Shown: in pieces, positions 1 through 11,368 of the stretch
Numbering within the stretch: the stretch's first letter is position 1
Layout of the letters: each line of letters opens with the position of its first letter
NCBI GenBank assembly: GCA_030248065.1
Contig: JASAMV010005008.1
Span: 1 to 64,000, forward strand
Length of the DNA stretch: 64,000 nt
Reading direction: 5' to 3'
Source: Rhynchonema sp. JSB1_4
Taxonomy: Eukaryota > Nematoda > Chromadorea > Monhysterida > Xyalidae
The notes under the pieces: model-generated
Told to the model about the DNA's origin: nothing
Seen by the model: only the letters and a program-made list of their open reading frames with translations
Database searches by the model: none
Translations under genes and position numbers: made by a program

Positions 1-1641
1 TCTTGAGCTTCGCACCGAACTCAACCTCTGTGCTGAAGACGTCCCCAATCACGATGACGATATTTTCCATTCACTTAGCAAAACAAACATTCAACCCATG
101 GTGCAACCTTGGCTGCTTTGCACGTGCAGACAGCGACGCACTTCCTTTACGTGAGCATATGTATCCTTTGGAGCAGTTTGCATCCAATTATTGACAAGCC
201 ACCAAACCAGTTTGCCATTTGTAACTCAGGCTAAAAGCGCAAATGCCAACGTTAAGTGAAAGCATTCTCGCTGCTCGACCATAGTGAGTGCTACAGACCA
301 GACATCACGGCTGTACACAATACAGTACATGTTTACACGACCGACACACATTAACATTGTATTGTGCACCATAAAATTCAACACTATAGGACGGGATACA
401 GAACCGAAAATTACCTGGGCCTGGGCGACAGTAAAAACAAAGCTCAAGCTCAAATGCAACCGTGGTACCCTTTACAACGATGTTGCGTGACTAGGCCACA
501 ACATTGTACCAGACGTTCTGGCTAGCTGTAACATAATTTCATACACATGCATGTGGTTGAAATTTGGATCAAGGTGCGATCCCATACACGTACATAGTAC
601 CAGTGGACCCCTGTCTACTTCCTAAAGCGACGACGGAGCGGCATGTACACTCACATTGTACGAGCAGTAACCCAAGCATTGCGCAACATATGGCAGCAGC
701 AATTCCACAAGTGCTAGAATTCCAAAACATACCATTCTCTGCCAAGACTGGGACTGGTCCCTGAACATCAGGGTAGCTCAGACAGATACAGATACAAGAG
801 CAGTTTCCACACGGTCACCAGGTTTGACCGACAAGTAGTCGAGTGTCGAGCGAGACGATATTAAATCGAGCAATAAACAAGCAGTCGACCAATATTGCCT
901 GTCATGCTGTCACCCAGCCAATCAAGCACATGAGCGCTACTCTAGCTGATTAGTCGCTGCCCGCTGACTGCATTTACGGCGTGTGTTGTCTACACCGTAA
1001 TAAATCGCGGAATAAAAAGGCCAAATTCACGTAAGGCACTTTCTTACGGCAATTGGTAAATGTGTGTTTACTGCTGCTGGTGCCTACCTAGACAACACCA
1101 CAAGAGTGTCATGCCTAATTACATTCAGTACCGTGCACGTTGCACTGCACATCGCCAAACATGCCAGTGCAGCTTTGCCTGACTTCCAACTTGCAGCCAC
1201 CTCATGTAATGCTTTTATCAACCTCACGAAAGTCTAGTGGTTTTAGTACTATACACATACGTATATGACTTCCAGAACCTTCTGGCATAAGTAGAGCGAC
1301 ACACGCACTTGCGCTTGCATTAGGCATTTGCAGAGACTGGCCATAGATAGGTCTCAGCCTGGAGCGCAGTACGTGAACCACCAAAGCCAAAAAGAAAACT
1401 CCCGCTGTGAGCAGCAGCTTGCGACTTTGGAAGAATTTATTGTGCCCAGCCAGTCTCCGTCATACACGGCCACTTCATAAATACCCAACTGACTGTTGTG
1501 AACCTTATAGTTTGTCGTACGCGATTTATTAGCACAGTCATACACAAATACCGACAGTATAGGTGGGAGAGTGGTCAGACGACGTGAACAGTAGTTCTTA
1601 GCCGAGCGCCACTTGCGTCCGAGTCAGCCGTGCACACACAC
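1..1641. other. No supported gene
   Basis: Short open frames occur on both strands, but none has splice signals, composition or similarity that I can support. The stretch may hold the promoter and 5' UTR of the doublecortin gene that starts at 1642. Confidence 0.5.
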
Positions 1642-2756
1642 ATGTACCAGCAGCAGCAGTTGGAGCACCCGAGCCCACCCTCAGCAGTACACCAAGTCGA
1701 CGGCATGAGCGTCCCAAACAACTATCGAGCGCCGCAACGTGCCACTCAGCCGGCACCCTTCTTCATTCATGTCTATCGCAATGGTGATCCCACATTCGAA
1801 GGTAACGTTCAAAGTAAAGAGCCCCTGGTGGCAAAAACGCCGCTCTGTGCAGCAACATACGTTCAGCTGTAACTTATTTACAGGTGCCAGTCAACTGGTG
1901 GATGTGCGCAAACACGCTGATTGGTCGGCATTTCTTGATGTGATCACCAATCGTGTCAATGCGACGCTGCCGATCACAAAGTTGTACACGATTGATGGAA
2001 GGAGGGTGGTGGACTTCTCGGTTAGACATCCGTTGAACACTGTATTTCCCTCGGGAACACATTCAGCAGCATGTACTCTGGTAGTGGCTTACTACAGTCA
2101 AACTTTGATAAGACGTTGAGTCGAAGTGAACATTCGTTTAGGGTTTGGTCTCCCGCGAACACTACGTGGCCTGCGATCGTCAGCGTGATTTCAAGCCCGA
2201 TGCGTATGGCGGTCACAAAACACAAAAGGTTGGCGTCAGCCCAACAGTTTGCTCCTCCATGACTTTACTGGCTGTCCTTTCATGTAGCCACCTTGTGCAT
2301 CGTCATCATGGGTGTTCAGCTCACCGCTCACTGGCTCCGTTCCAACTGACCACCTATGCATAAGCGATGCAGTAGTCGAGCAGTGTGGTAGCATGAGCGT
2401 GTTATTTCCTACCTCTCACCCACCGTCTAACCACCATCTAGTTCCGAATGTAGTGGCGCCGGGTCGGCCTGATTCGTTCCAAGATCAGCGAGGACGCCGA
2501 CAAGCGAAACATCAGGTCCTACATCGACTACAAGCGCAACGTCAGACGTAGCCGCAGTGAACATCGACAAGTGGAAGAGGAGGAGGAACAAGGAGGAGCA
2601 AAGGCAAGGAGTGGCAGTCAACGACGGGCTCGAAGTCGATCACGGGGTCCGCCGAAAGGCCCTAGGGGTCAAGTGTCATCGGCCGGTACCAATGGGCCTG
2701 TGGCTACAAGCACTGATGACGGAACCAGTGACTTGGAAACGGCCACTGCGCGTTGA
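1642..2756 (+). CDS. Single-domain doublecortin (DCX) protein
   Basis: Spliced model: 1642-1801, 1884-2020, 2142-2228, 2454-2756, giving 228 residues with matching intron phases. Doublecortin domains bind tubulin and stabilise microtubules. The domain begins near residue 41 with the signature FIHVYRNGDPTFEG, continues with a helix and KLYTIDGRRV, and closes with REHYVACDRQRDFKPDAYGG (about residue 135), matching the usual order of the fold. One domain is seen, where vertebrate DCX has two. The last exon (about residues 129-228) is basic and acidic low complexity, with RS-rich and Glu-rich runs. The start is the first ATG of the open frame, just upstream of a Gln run. Convergent with the gene ending at 3331. 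The domain call is firm; the exact paralogue is unknown. Confidence 0.8.
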
Positions 2757-3330
2757 ATGACATTGTCATTTCACTTTGTGTTCCATCGCAGCGATAGCAG
2801 AACTCGAAACGCGCAGGCCAAGTCGCTAGTTCTAGCATTAAACCATGCAATGATACGCTTTGTTCGCACACAGAGTTCGATTTCAGTGCAATATCTGATC
2901 TTGGGCGATTTGTGGGCGGTTGACACGCTTTGCTCATACCGCTATGAAACACAATTATGTCAACAACAACGTGTGTCCACCAACACCATAATGAGCCTGA
3001 TGTTTTGCTTGTCAATATCAACCCATGCTAACTACATTCTGCCAACTTTCGTTTCACCGTAATGGCGATGACATGCCACAAAATCCACAGTAATTTATCT
3101 GCTTCTTTCTGATCTGATTTTCTTTGTACGTTTTTACCAAAATTTGTAAATACTCCACTTCAGCAATATTTTTCATCGTGCTTTTTTGTTTTACTTGATT
3201 TTTTTGGGATTGTTGGCATTTTGTTCCTTCAAAAATATTCGGCTGCAATTAGTTGTACTTCTAAAAGTATCAGTCAGTAGTCAGCCAATCTGAGTCATTT
3301 TTTGCCATTCTGTTACGTTTGTCACAAACA

Positions 3331-6300
3331 TCACTGAGTAAAAGCCTCAAAGCGGTTTACACAAAGACACAAATTCGTAACACACCGCAACGCATCCGGG
3401 TACAACTTGAGCGGCTGCAGAGGCAGATTCGGATACGCGCCCATCCAGTCCGGATAGGCCAGTTTGACAAAAGGCACAACCTGAAAAGGTACTTGTATTA
3501 TGCAAATTTTAAAAATAATAAAGCAAAAAGTCAATACCACAAACCGATTTGGTAACATTGGCGAGTTCGCCGTATCTCTGCTGATCACCAACAGGCGACC
3601 GACTCGGTCTGCGTGACAGCAGATGCGCATCGAACGCATTCGGACGGCGACTGGATGGCCCCTCGGATGCACCTGTAATCGAATGACCTTGCATGGAGTA
3701 ATGAATATTTAGCGGTTTTGGATGAAACCTCCATACTCATTTGCTTTTAAATGACATTCAGCGGTGCAGAATGTGCATCGCGTGTGAAACATCAGACAAA
3801 TCAGGCATGGAAAAACCGGTCGCAATTATCGATTATCGCAACCGCACGGAATAGCATAGTGTGGGTGGGGGGGGTGGCTATGCCGTCGAACAACGCGCCA
3901 AACCGATGATTGACAGAACGGGCAAAACTCACTGCTGCTACAGGATTGATCAAACTGACAGACTACAGCCATCAAAAAAACAGTGATCCATTCTCGCAAG
4001 TCTCAATGTGCGAACATCAAAGACGACAGGCTGATGTCAAACTAATGCCATTATAGGCCAATTGAAATTTTGATAACTTGAGGGTGGACATCGGTAGGCG
4101 ACAAGAAGCTCAATTTTCACACGCAATTATTTACGATTAGACCATTTTCTTGAAATTGATTAATCACTAGTCACTAGCACACCCAATGAAATCATCGAAG
4201 CAAAAAAACGGAGTATTTTTCGACGCAACCATCATCCCCTCCTAATTATCAACATACCTTCATACCATTCCTGATAGAACTGCGTGTATTCACCCAACTC
4301 ATCGGCGGTACTCGACAATCGTGAGTCGACTCGTGGTGATCCGATCACGCTGGAGCCGTCAACAGCGCCTTCACCGACGTCTTCGTCCTACGTGAAAAAG
4401 AAATTGGAAAATATTTTCAGATACTTATTGGGTCGTCGACTCGGAATCGTTTTCGATAATATTGAACGGTGTGTGCTGCAACCGGAGTCATGTGTGCCCG
4501 AAACGTAAGTTGGCCTAAGAAGTTACAGAGAGCAAAACACTAGCAAACAAAATCTTCATATGAACATTTTACATAAAACCATGGGCGATGTGGAACTTTG
4601 TGTGATCGGTCTGGTGTTGTCCAATCACGCTTCGGTCACGTGACCGGGCCGATCACAAAGTCTGACATCGCTCCGCATCTTTTCTGACTGAACAATTCGA
4701 GCATAACCAACATCATCATCAAACGCATCCTTTGGCATGGTCGTTTTCAGTCGTGTGCAATCGATGTCGTCAACATCGTAATCGTCAGGTCCCTCTTCAT
4801 CCTCCTCACAGTCGGACCCTGCAAAATCAAGGAAGTTTAAATTTAGAATTTATTTCGCTGATTCCATTAAAAGATGTTCATTGAACGAATATTCACAAAT
4901 GAACACTTCCCAGCTCGAACCGCAAATACGCCATCAACATTTGCACGTACCAGCTGCAGTGTCAACAAAACCATTCAATTCCCAACCCCGCGAATTGGTA
5001 AACTGCGCAACCCACCTCCACTGCTGATCAGTGTCATTGTGTCAACCTCGGGCGACTTCAGCAGACCGTCACGTTTGTCGCCCACTTTGTTCGCTGCTGC
5101 ACGAGCTGAAACATATTTCAGTTTGTTATAATTGCAGAAAAATACAGGTTGTCACATGCGACATGTAGACCTAAAGATGAAGCCTAACCAGTATTGTTGC
5201 TCATTGGTATTCGGAAGGACAGCGGATAAGTGTGATCGGTTAGCGGGTACGGTTTGGGTGGCAAACATCGCAGACTCAACGTGCACAACGACGTTTGCAA
5301 TTTCTGGACCAACATTGGCAGCTCGAGTGAACTCTCGATGACGCGGAACGACGCGATGCGGGTGAGCAGACGTTCACATACGCCAGCGCCGTCGCAGTTC
5401 GATAGACATTCACGACCGCGTTCTGGTTGGAGATTGAGTGATTGAGTTTGTTTCATCGTCGATGACAGGGGCACGGCGCACGCACTGTGTCACTAACAGT
5501 TCCGACCCTGGTCACACTCAACAAGTGTAACAAACAGCAACAGATCATCATGCCACCAAACATCCTAAAAACCATCCCAACAACCCATCGACCTACTTGT
5601 TTTCACCAATTGCTTTACACATCCCAACAGCACCAAACACGCTTCGTGCGCTTCATTGTCAGTCAGATCGTCAGTGAAAATGCCTTCAACGCGCGCCATC
5701 AAGACCGCGATTATGCCGGTGTCGAGAAGTTTCGGTCGATTTTTTACTGTAAAATATTTATTAACCTAAGCTAAGCCAACATTCACAGTAAGATCGCCGA
5801 TATTAACATCAAATTAACCAACCTGAGTTCGATGTAAAGAACAACAGCTCGGCGTAGCACAACAGCATCGGCACGGACGGATGTGGCATGACTTTTGCAA
5901 ATAAACTCAGGTAATCCTTGTTCTTGCCGGCCAGCAGCGCGTTTCGAGCTGTGAAGCACAACGCAACAGACTAGATTGGAAATTACAGCGAAATTTATGA
6001 AAACGAACTCATTCCAATATTGTAAAGATGAGAATAAGTAAGCTCACCAGATCTAAGTGTCAATGCCAACAAACTAAGTGTGTTTGGAGTGGACGCATAA
6101 TTCTCTCGTGTCACAGCAACGATCAGTTTTTGCAACAGACCAGAGATGCGGGCTTTCAGCATGAAACGACGCTCTGCAAGGTGTAAAACAGTGAAAAGAA
6201 GATTAATTGAATAAAAAGGTGAACACACACAAAAAGCCGAATCTAACCATAAGGTGCACATGGCAGCAGTGCGCCGGCCACCGAGCTCACAGCCAAATGC

Positions 6301-8937
6301 CAATGTTGGTCATCAATGGCGGCATAGTCGTACAAGCGACAGGCTGCCTTGAATAGACCACCCACACAACGACTGTCGATTGCTAGGTGGCACACGCCTG
6401 TGAATGAGGATCAATCAATGGATCAAACCACGAAACTAGCTAACGCTAGCTGGCTTGATATAATGAGGTGATGTCAGTCATGCATTTTACAGAGATTTAC
6501 CAACTCTACCATTGCCATTACACGGTGCATAAAGGAAGCGGCTAGGATAGGGATCGGCGTCGGTGTCGGGAAAAGGTCGGTATCGGTACCGACACCACTA
6601 ATGTCGGTGTCGGTGTCAGCGGCCAAAAGTGTCGGTTTTTCTCAGGTGTCGGTATGCAACTTTGTGACCCCATGTTAGTATCAAAAAGGCTAATTTTTAC
6701 TGAAATTTTGCAATTTTTTTTGTATTCAACTGGAGATTTTTGCAATTGTTGTTCGTATATTCGCATTCGTTATTCAGTACAACGGAATATATCACAGAGA
6801 TCAACATAAGGAATACGAAATTTTGGTCGATGCGTGCTGGGAAATGGCCTCTGGCTTTAGAGCTTTTCGGAGCAACTAGTACGCATGCGAAAGCGATTTT
6901 AACGATTTGAGCGCCATGCTTTATGCTCATTGTCCAATCCGCCCAAGAATAGCAGCACACCGGGCACCAAACCACTGCTAAAAACTTTTGTTAATTTGAG
7001 CTATCTAAGAAAAATGCGCAAGGAAATTTCCGAAATGAGCAAATTCTTTGTGTAAAATTAATCTATGTCTCCTAATAATGCTCTAAATCTCAATAATGAG
7101 CTAGAAGTACGAATACTGCGCTAAAATTGCAAATTTTCGACGAAAAAACAATCGAAGTCGGTGTCGGGAAAATTTGAACTGTCGGTGTCGGCGTTTTTTC
7201 GTCGGTGTCGGTACTTTCCAAAAAAGCGCCGGTGTCGGTGTCGGTCTACAACGCTGACGCCGATCCCTAGGCTAGGACAACTACAGCTCGCGTGCGGATG
7301 GGTCACAATTGCAAGGACATCAGTTTCTTTCACCAAAAGGAGGTGCGTTTTGTCCCAAAAGTGCAGTGCGCATTGAGCAAAGCACTTGGCAAGCACCAGC
7401 ACACACGTGCTTAAAGTGACTCTACAATTGATCGTTGACCGCGTTTGTTTGCAGTCATTTTTTCAGAAAATGAAGACTAGGTATCAGAAACCCAGATTTT
7501 TTAGGAAATAGATTTTCAAGTCGTTGCTTTGTGATGTTTCACGGAGCCCACACATTTTTACAGGAGGAGAAAAAATGAAAAAAGTTTGAGGCAGGCCTGT
7601 GCGAAACACAAGGTAATCCAATAGAAGATATTTTCAGCGTTTTATACTCAGACGTTTTTCTGTTAAACGAGATATAAAGCATTGTGCGAAACGCCATGTG
7701 TGATAAATAATAAACGAAACACTCCAAAAAATCAAGCCTTTTTAAAGCACCCTTTTACTCTAGCATAATTTTAAGCATCTGTGGTGGATGAAATAAGTTG
7801 TCAATTAGAAATAAAAATCGTCTAATTATCTAGTATTTAGGATGTGCTTTTCGTTTTTCAAAACCCTACACAGCTCACACAATGTTTACCACAACATGCG
7901 CAAGGCAGCCATTCAGACCACGCACAGCGCACACACAACGACAACACACAGCCGGCCGGGGATAATGTTTCAGCTTTGTGTGTGTGCGCTGTGGGAATGG
8001 GTGCCTTGCGCATGTTGTGGTAAACATTGTGTGAGCTGTGTAGGGTTTTGAAAAACGAAAAGCACATCCTAATTACTAGATAATTAGACGATTTTTATTT
8101 CTAATTGACAACTTATTTCATTCACTACAGATGCTTAAAATTATGCTAGAGTAAAAGGGTGCTTTAAAAAGGCTTGATTTTTTGGAGTGTTTCGTTTATT
8201 ATTTATCACACATGGCGTTTCGCACAATGCTTTATATCTCGTTTAACAGAATAACGTCTGAGTATAAAACGCTGAAAATATCTTCTATTGGATTACCTTG
8301 TGTTTCGCACAGGCCTGCCTCAAACTTTTTTCATTTTTTCTCCTCCTGTAAAAATGTGTGGGCTCCGTGAAACATCACAAAGCAACGACTTGAAAATCTA
8401 TTTCCTAAATCTGGGTTTCTGATACCTAGTCTTCATTGTCTGAAAAAATGACTGCAAACAAACGCGGTCAACGATCAATTGCAGAGTCACTTTAAACCCG
8501 GCATTACCCATGAATACATTTGCAAAGCAAACTAGTGTTCGCCGCGGTTCCTGGACTCAAACCTTTCAACATTAAGACCAACCATCAGGTGCATCCGCAA
8601 TCAACTGTACGCAGTTGGCAATGATCGCAAGGGTGAGTGCATCGCTCGAAACCTGCAAAACAACATTTCATTCCAGTTAGTCACCAAGGATCACCAAGAC
8701 AACAAAAATCCGAACGAACACACCTCCAGACAAGACACCATTCGTTCGAGCAGCGCTTGATCGACGTTTGACGAAAGTTCTTCGGCGGAAAGCCCGAATT
8801 CTACCGAATTGTGTGCCGAGTAGAAATTCTGATTGAAGATATCAGTGGCGATGCGGTGCACATCAGCATTGTGCGAGTCATTGCGATGATGACTGCTCAC
8901 TGCTGTACACAACGCGTCAAGCTGCGCATCCAGGTTG
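3331..8937 (-). CDS. Large multi-exon helical (ARM-like) protein, 5' end unresolved
   Basis: Thirteen exons join with consistent phase: 8937-8724, 8652-8583, 6397-6248, 6173-6048, 5948-5823, 5746-5597, 5422-5189, 5105-5016, 4818-4657, 4514-4425, 4380-4258, 3672-3545, 3480-3331. They give about 603 residues plus a missing N-terminus. I do not recognise the family. The first two thirds are Leu/Ala-rich helical segments, as in armadillo or HEAT arrays (for example LLQKLIVAVTRENY and LTLAIIANCVQLIADAPD). A strongly acidic linker follows (SDCEEDEEGPDDYDVDDIDC), then a Ser/Arg-rich tail. No catalytic domain is visible. The 8.58-6.40 kb intron holds an hAT-like element and a 1.1 kb palindrome. Further 5' exons probably lie at 8.95-9.47 kb, but their frame is uncertain. 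The last exon also has a possible donor before its stop, so the true 3' end could differ. Confidence 0.6.
6548..7269. mobile_element. hAT-like element with GTCGGT-rich ends
   Basis: The terminal inverted repeats begin TAGGGATCGGCGTC at both ends. An exact 8-bp target duplication GGCTAGGA flanks the element (6540-6547 and 7270-7277). Eight-base duplications and a YAGGG start are typical of hAT transposons. The subterminal 100 bp at each end are GTCGGT hexamer runs. No transposase is visible, so it is non-autonomous. It lies in an intron of the ARM-like gene. Confidence 0.85.
7411..8495. mobile_element. 1.08 kb near-perfect palindrome (foldback element)
   Basis: Arms of about 535 bp (7411-7944 and 7972-8495) are nearly identical inverted copies around a short GC-rich centre. 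Each arm encodes the same short open frames in mirror image, which are by-products of symmetry. TTAA sits at both outer ends, but it could be part of the palindrome and not a target duplication. It lies in the same intron as the hAT-like element. Confidence 0.85.
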
Positions 8938-9026
8938 CTGAAAATCACACGTTACCTTGTGTTCACCATCACCGCAAAAGTTCTCAGTTGGCTGCACCAG
9001 ACCCGCTTCAAATTTTGAATGAGATA
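8938..9026 (-). other. Possible further exon of the ARM-like gene
   Basis: The minus strand from about 9010 to 8950 is open and ends at a GT donor whose phase (2) fits the exon starting at 8937. The encoded segment would include RVWCSQLRTFAVMVNTR. Its upstream boundary is unclear because a MITE begins at 9027. Confidence 0.35.
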
Positions 9027-9257
9027 TAGTGAATTTCCAAATTCGCTGCCGCACAATGAAATACGCCCCGTAGTTAATGTCACGTTCTAAACCCGAACGC
9101 TATCCACGCGCAGTTTTGAAACATTGCGCGCAGCAGCCTGGCAAGCTGCACGTGCGCCTGCTGCCCGAATGTTTCAAAAGTTGACTTTCGGGTTTAGAAC
9201 GTGACATTAAGTATGGGGCACATTTTACTGTGCGGCAGCAAATTTGGAAGTTTACTA
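9027..9257. mobile_element. Palindromic TA-flanked MITE, copy 1
   Basis: Both ends read TAGTRAAYTTCC inward, and the arms are complementary along most of their length, with only a short central asymmetry. TA precedes the left end, and CA (probably a decayed TA) follows the right. A second copy lies at 62644-62882. TA duplication and short inverted repeats suggest a Tc1/mariner-derived MITE. Confidence 0.75.
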
Positions 9258-9472
9258 CACCTTGACATTCTGACTTTGCCTGGGTCGAAACTTCTTGGTG
9301 GGGACAGGCCGACCACGCTCAGCGACAGTACTGGTCTCACAAACGCAAGAAAATCCAGCAAGTGCTGCTGATCTCAAACCTTCGTGAATCCATTTGGTCA
9401 AGTCAGGTTTTGTTCGACTGCCACAAACATTTGATCGAGCTTCCGTGTAAAACGTTCCACATAATTGCACAT
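9258..9472 (-). other. Candidate 5' exon region of the ARM-like gene
   Basis: The minus strand is open in two frames and ends at a possible donor (GTGTAG) directly against the MITE at 9027-9257. An ATG at 9472 could start a short frame. I cannot choose a frame, so I do not call an exon. Confidence 0.25.
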
Positions 9473-10111
9473 CTTTTATGAATCACAAAAATTCTGCAAA
9501 TTGACGTAATTCAGGAAAGAAACAAGAGCAAATCATCAGAATAGAGCAGACAACAGGCCCGCTTTGGCATATACATAGAGCCACCACCGGAAAAAGTAAG
9601 CATCATAGAGATTACGATTGTTTTATTCTGTGTATCTTGATGACACCATCCTTTCCTACAAATCCAGTTAATTTTTATTCACCATGTACAAGTAATGTGA
9701 TGTGATGATGTCATCGAGCAAGCTTGCGTCGCACAAAAAGCACTTTGCAAGGGTTTGGTCAAGAAAACTACAAACAACAGACAAAAGAGGCCTTGACGAA
9801 ATAATCTGGGCACTAGCGTGGGATGAACAATACTGTCGGTCCGAACGTGAGAGCTAGCAAATTAACTCTGGAGAAGTGGACGAGGTCAACCAATAAAATG
9901 TAGAATTTTCTCTGGTCAAAGAAATAAACTATGCGAATCTGCGGTTCTTTATAGATAGCTAATAAGTCAGATCTATAAAATCGACCAGCATAATTAACAA
10001 ATATATAATTCAAACAATCCCAATAGTCTTCACTACATGTTAAAGACGATACTATACATATGGCGAGTTTATAGCAGTTTTCGTACAATCGCACCAATCT
10101 GAGCGGCATCC
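9473..10111. other. Intergenic, nothing recognised
   Basis: AT-rich sequence between the 3' end of the KGD4-like gene and the ARM-like gene, both on the minus strand. No convincing exon, repeat or RNA gene was seen. Confidence 0.4.
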
Positions 10112-11041
10112 CTAGGATTTTTTCTTCGGAGGCACATATGGCGTGTAGGCGCTACCGAGCTGAAAAGGAAAATTGTTTGCCTTTCACAAGCAAAGATACT
10201 TGACCTGAGCATTGTACAAAAATCTGACTCACATTAATGGCCTCTATTTCTTCGTCACTGATCGGTCGTCTTCGCAACCAATCGGGCAAATCCAGATCGC
10301 TAATCACAGACTCACCGGTGGACGACGGCACGGCACCTGCGCAAAGACGGGGCAATAAGGAGACAAAATTAGACCGCCTTATAATGGTCATGGTGTGGAG
10401 GCCAACTTTCTGGGGGGAAGGGGATCAACAGTTGATTTTTACCGAGCGGGACTTGTTTTGAGTCTCAGTCCTTCTGTCCTATTTTGTTCAGCCATCTAGC
10501 TAAACGCTTGTGGTTATTGTGATGGGAATGGAAAAAAATTTAGACTTGGCTCTGCGTACTGTATCTGTCTGGATCGAATCTGATTGTTGACCTAGACCTG
10601 CACTGCACCTGATGAAGCAGCAGCAGTTGATGGCAACTTGTTGGGCAATGCAGCTGGTGGCGGAGCAGCAGGATCGTAATGCGGGACGACATGTGAACGT
10701 TCGGGGAATTTGATCATCGGAGTTCGATGTGAGGCGACCGATTGCATGAATCGACGGGGACTGCCTGAGCGGGGCAACGATGTCTGGTTGTCGAGCAGGT
10801 CGTTGGGTGCTGCACTAGCGCTGCCCGTCGGCTAAAACGGCTACCAGCAAAGTATGTCACCACTAAGCCGTAAGTAAGCCCTAGTAATGTTGTGTCACCA
10901 AAATTTCCCCGATCCAAAAAAGCACGAGGAAGCAGCCCAAGCGCAACCAACCTGCGATTGAGCTTGAGCGGGAGACGCTGGGAAAACGCGGGCAAATAGT
11001 GATTGCAAAGGTCTGGGCAACGAGGCTACTAATCGATTCAT
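10112..11041 (-). CDS. KGD4/MRPS36-like mitochondrial 2-oxoglutarate dehydrogenase subunit
   Basis: Spliced model 11041-10952, 10831-10609, 10336-10233, 10159-10112, giving 154 residues with all phases matching. KGD4 (MRPS36/Ymr31) is a small mitochondrial protein that tethers the E3 subunit to the 2-oxoglutarate dehydrogenase core. Two family hallmarks are present. The N-terminal module carries SHRTPMIKFPER (about residues 55-66), like the HTPLIRFPDR motif of the human protein. The C-terminal module carries LPDWLRRRPISDEEIEAINL, like the conserved YRRK...EEMEFI/EAINLG end. The two are joined by a Pro/Ala-rich linker. The N-terminus (MNRLVASLPRPLQSLFARVF) is Arg-rich and lacks acidic residues, as expected of a mitochondrial presequence. 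The start is the first ATG of exon 1. The protein is longer than human MRPS36 because of its presequence and linker. Confidence 0.8.
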
Positions 11042-11368
11042 TTCTTGTCTTGTGCTGGCTGTGTTAATGCCCTGTAAAAAACCAAAAGTTCAATCAAACA
11101 CAACAGTCGCCCTATCAGGTGTTTCTCTGGGTCACCCTTATAGCGTTTCCATACACCCATAAAGCGCGGCGCGGCCTTCGTGGATTAGAACTTGACATAC
11201 TGCAAATCGAAGTGCTTACTGCATGTGGTGAGCCTCACTACGTGCAGCAATCAAGTGAGCTACTTTCTTGCAATAGGCACACTACAGAAATGACAAGGTT
11301 TGTAATGTCATCAATTGTCCGGAAGAAAATGATACTGTTCCATGCCTGGTTATAAAGTTACTTTCAGG
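11042..11368. other. Intergenic, nothing recognised
   Basis: Presumed upstream region of the KGD4-like gene, which reads leftward from 11041. No exon or repeat was supported. Confidence 0.4.

Noticed and set aside
6548..7269. GTCGGT runs as a telomere-like repeat
   Set aside because: They lie inside an element with hAT ends and an 8-bp duplication, and are short and imperfect.
7539..8370. Identical 62-codon frames on both strands
   Set aside because: Produced by the palindrome; no splice signals or known similarity.
3331..8937. Cytosolic carboxypeptidase (CCP1-type) identity, suggested by ARM region plus acidic hinge
   Set aside because: No carboxypeptidase domain or zinc-binding motif was found downstream on the minus strand, and the resemblance is only in general layout.
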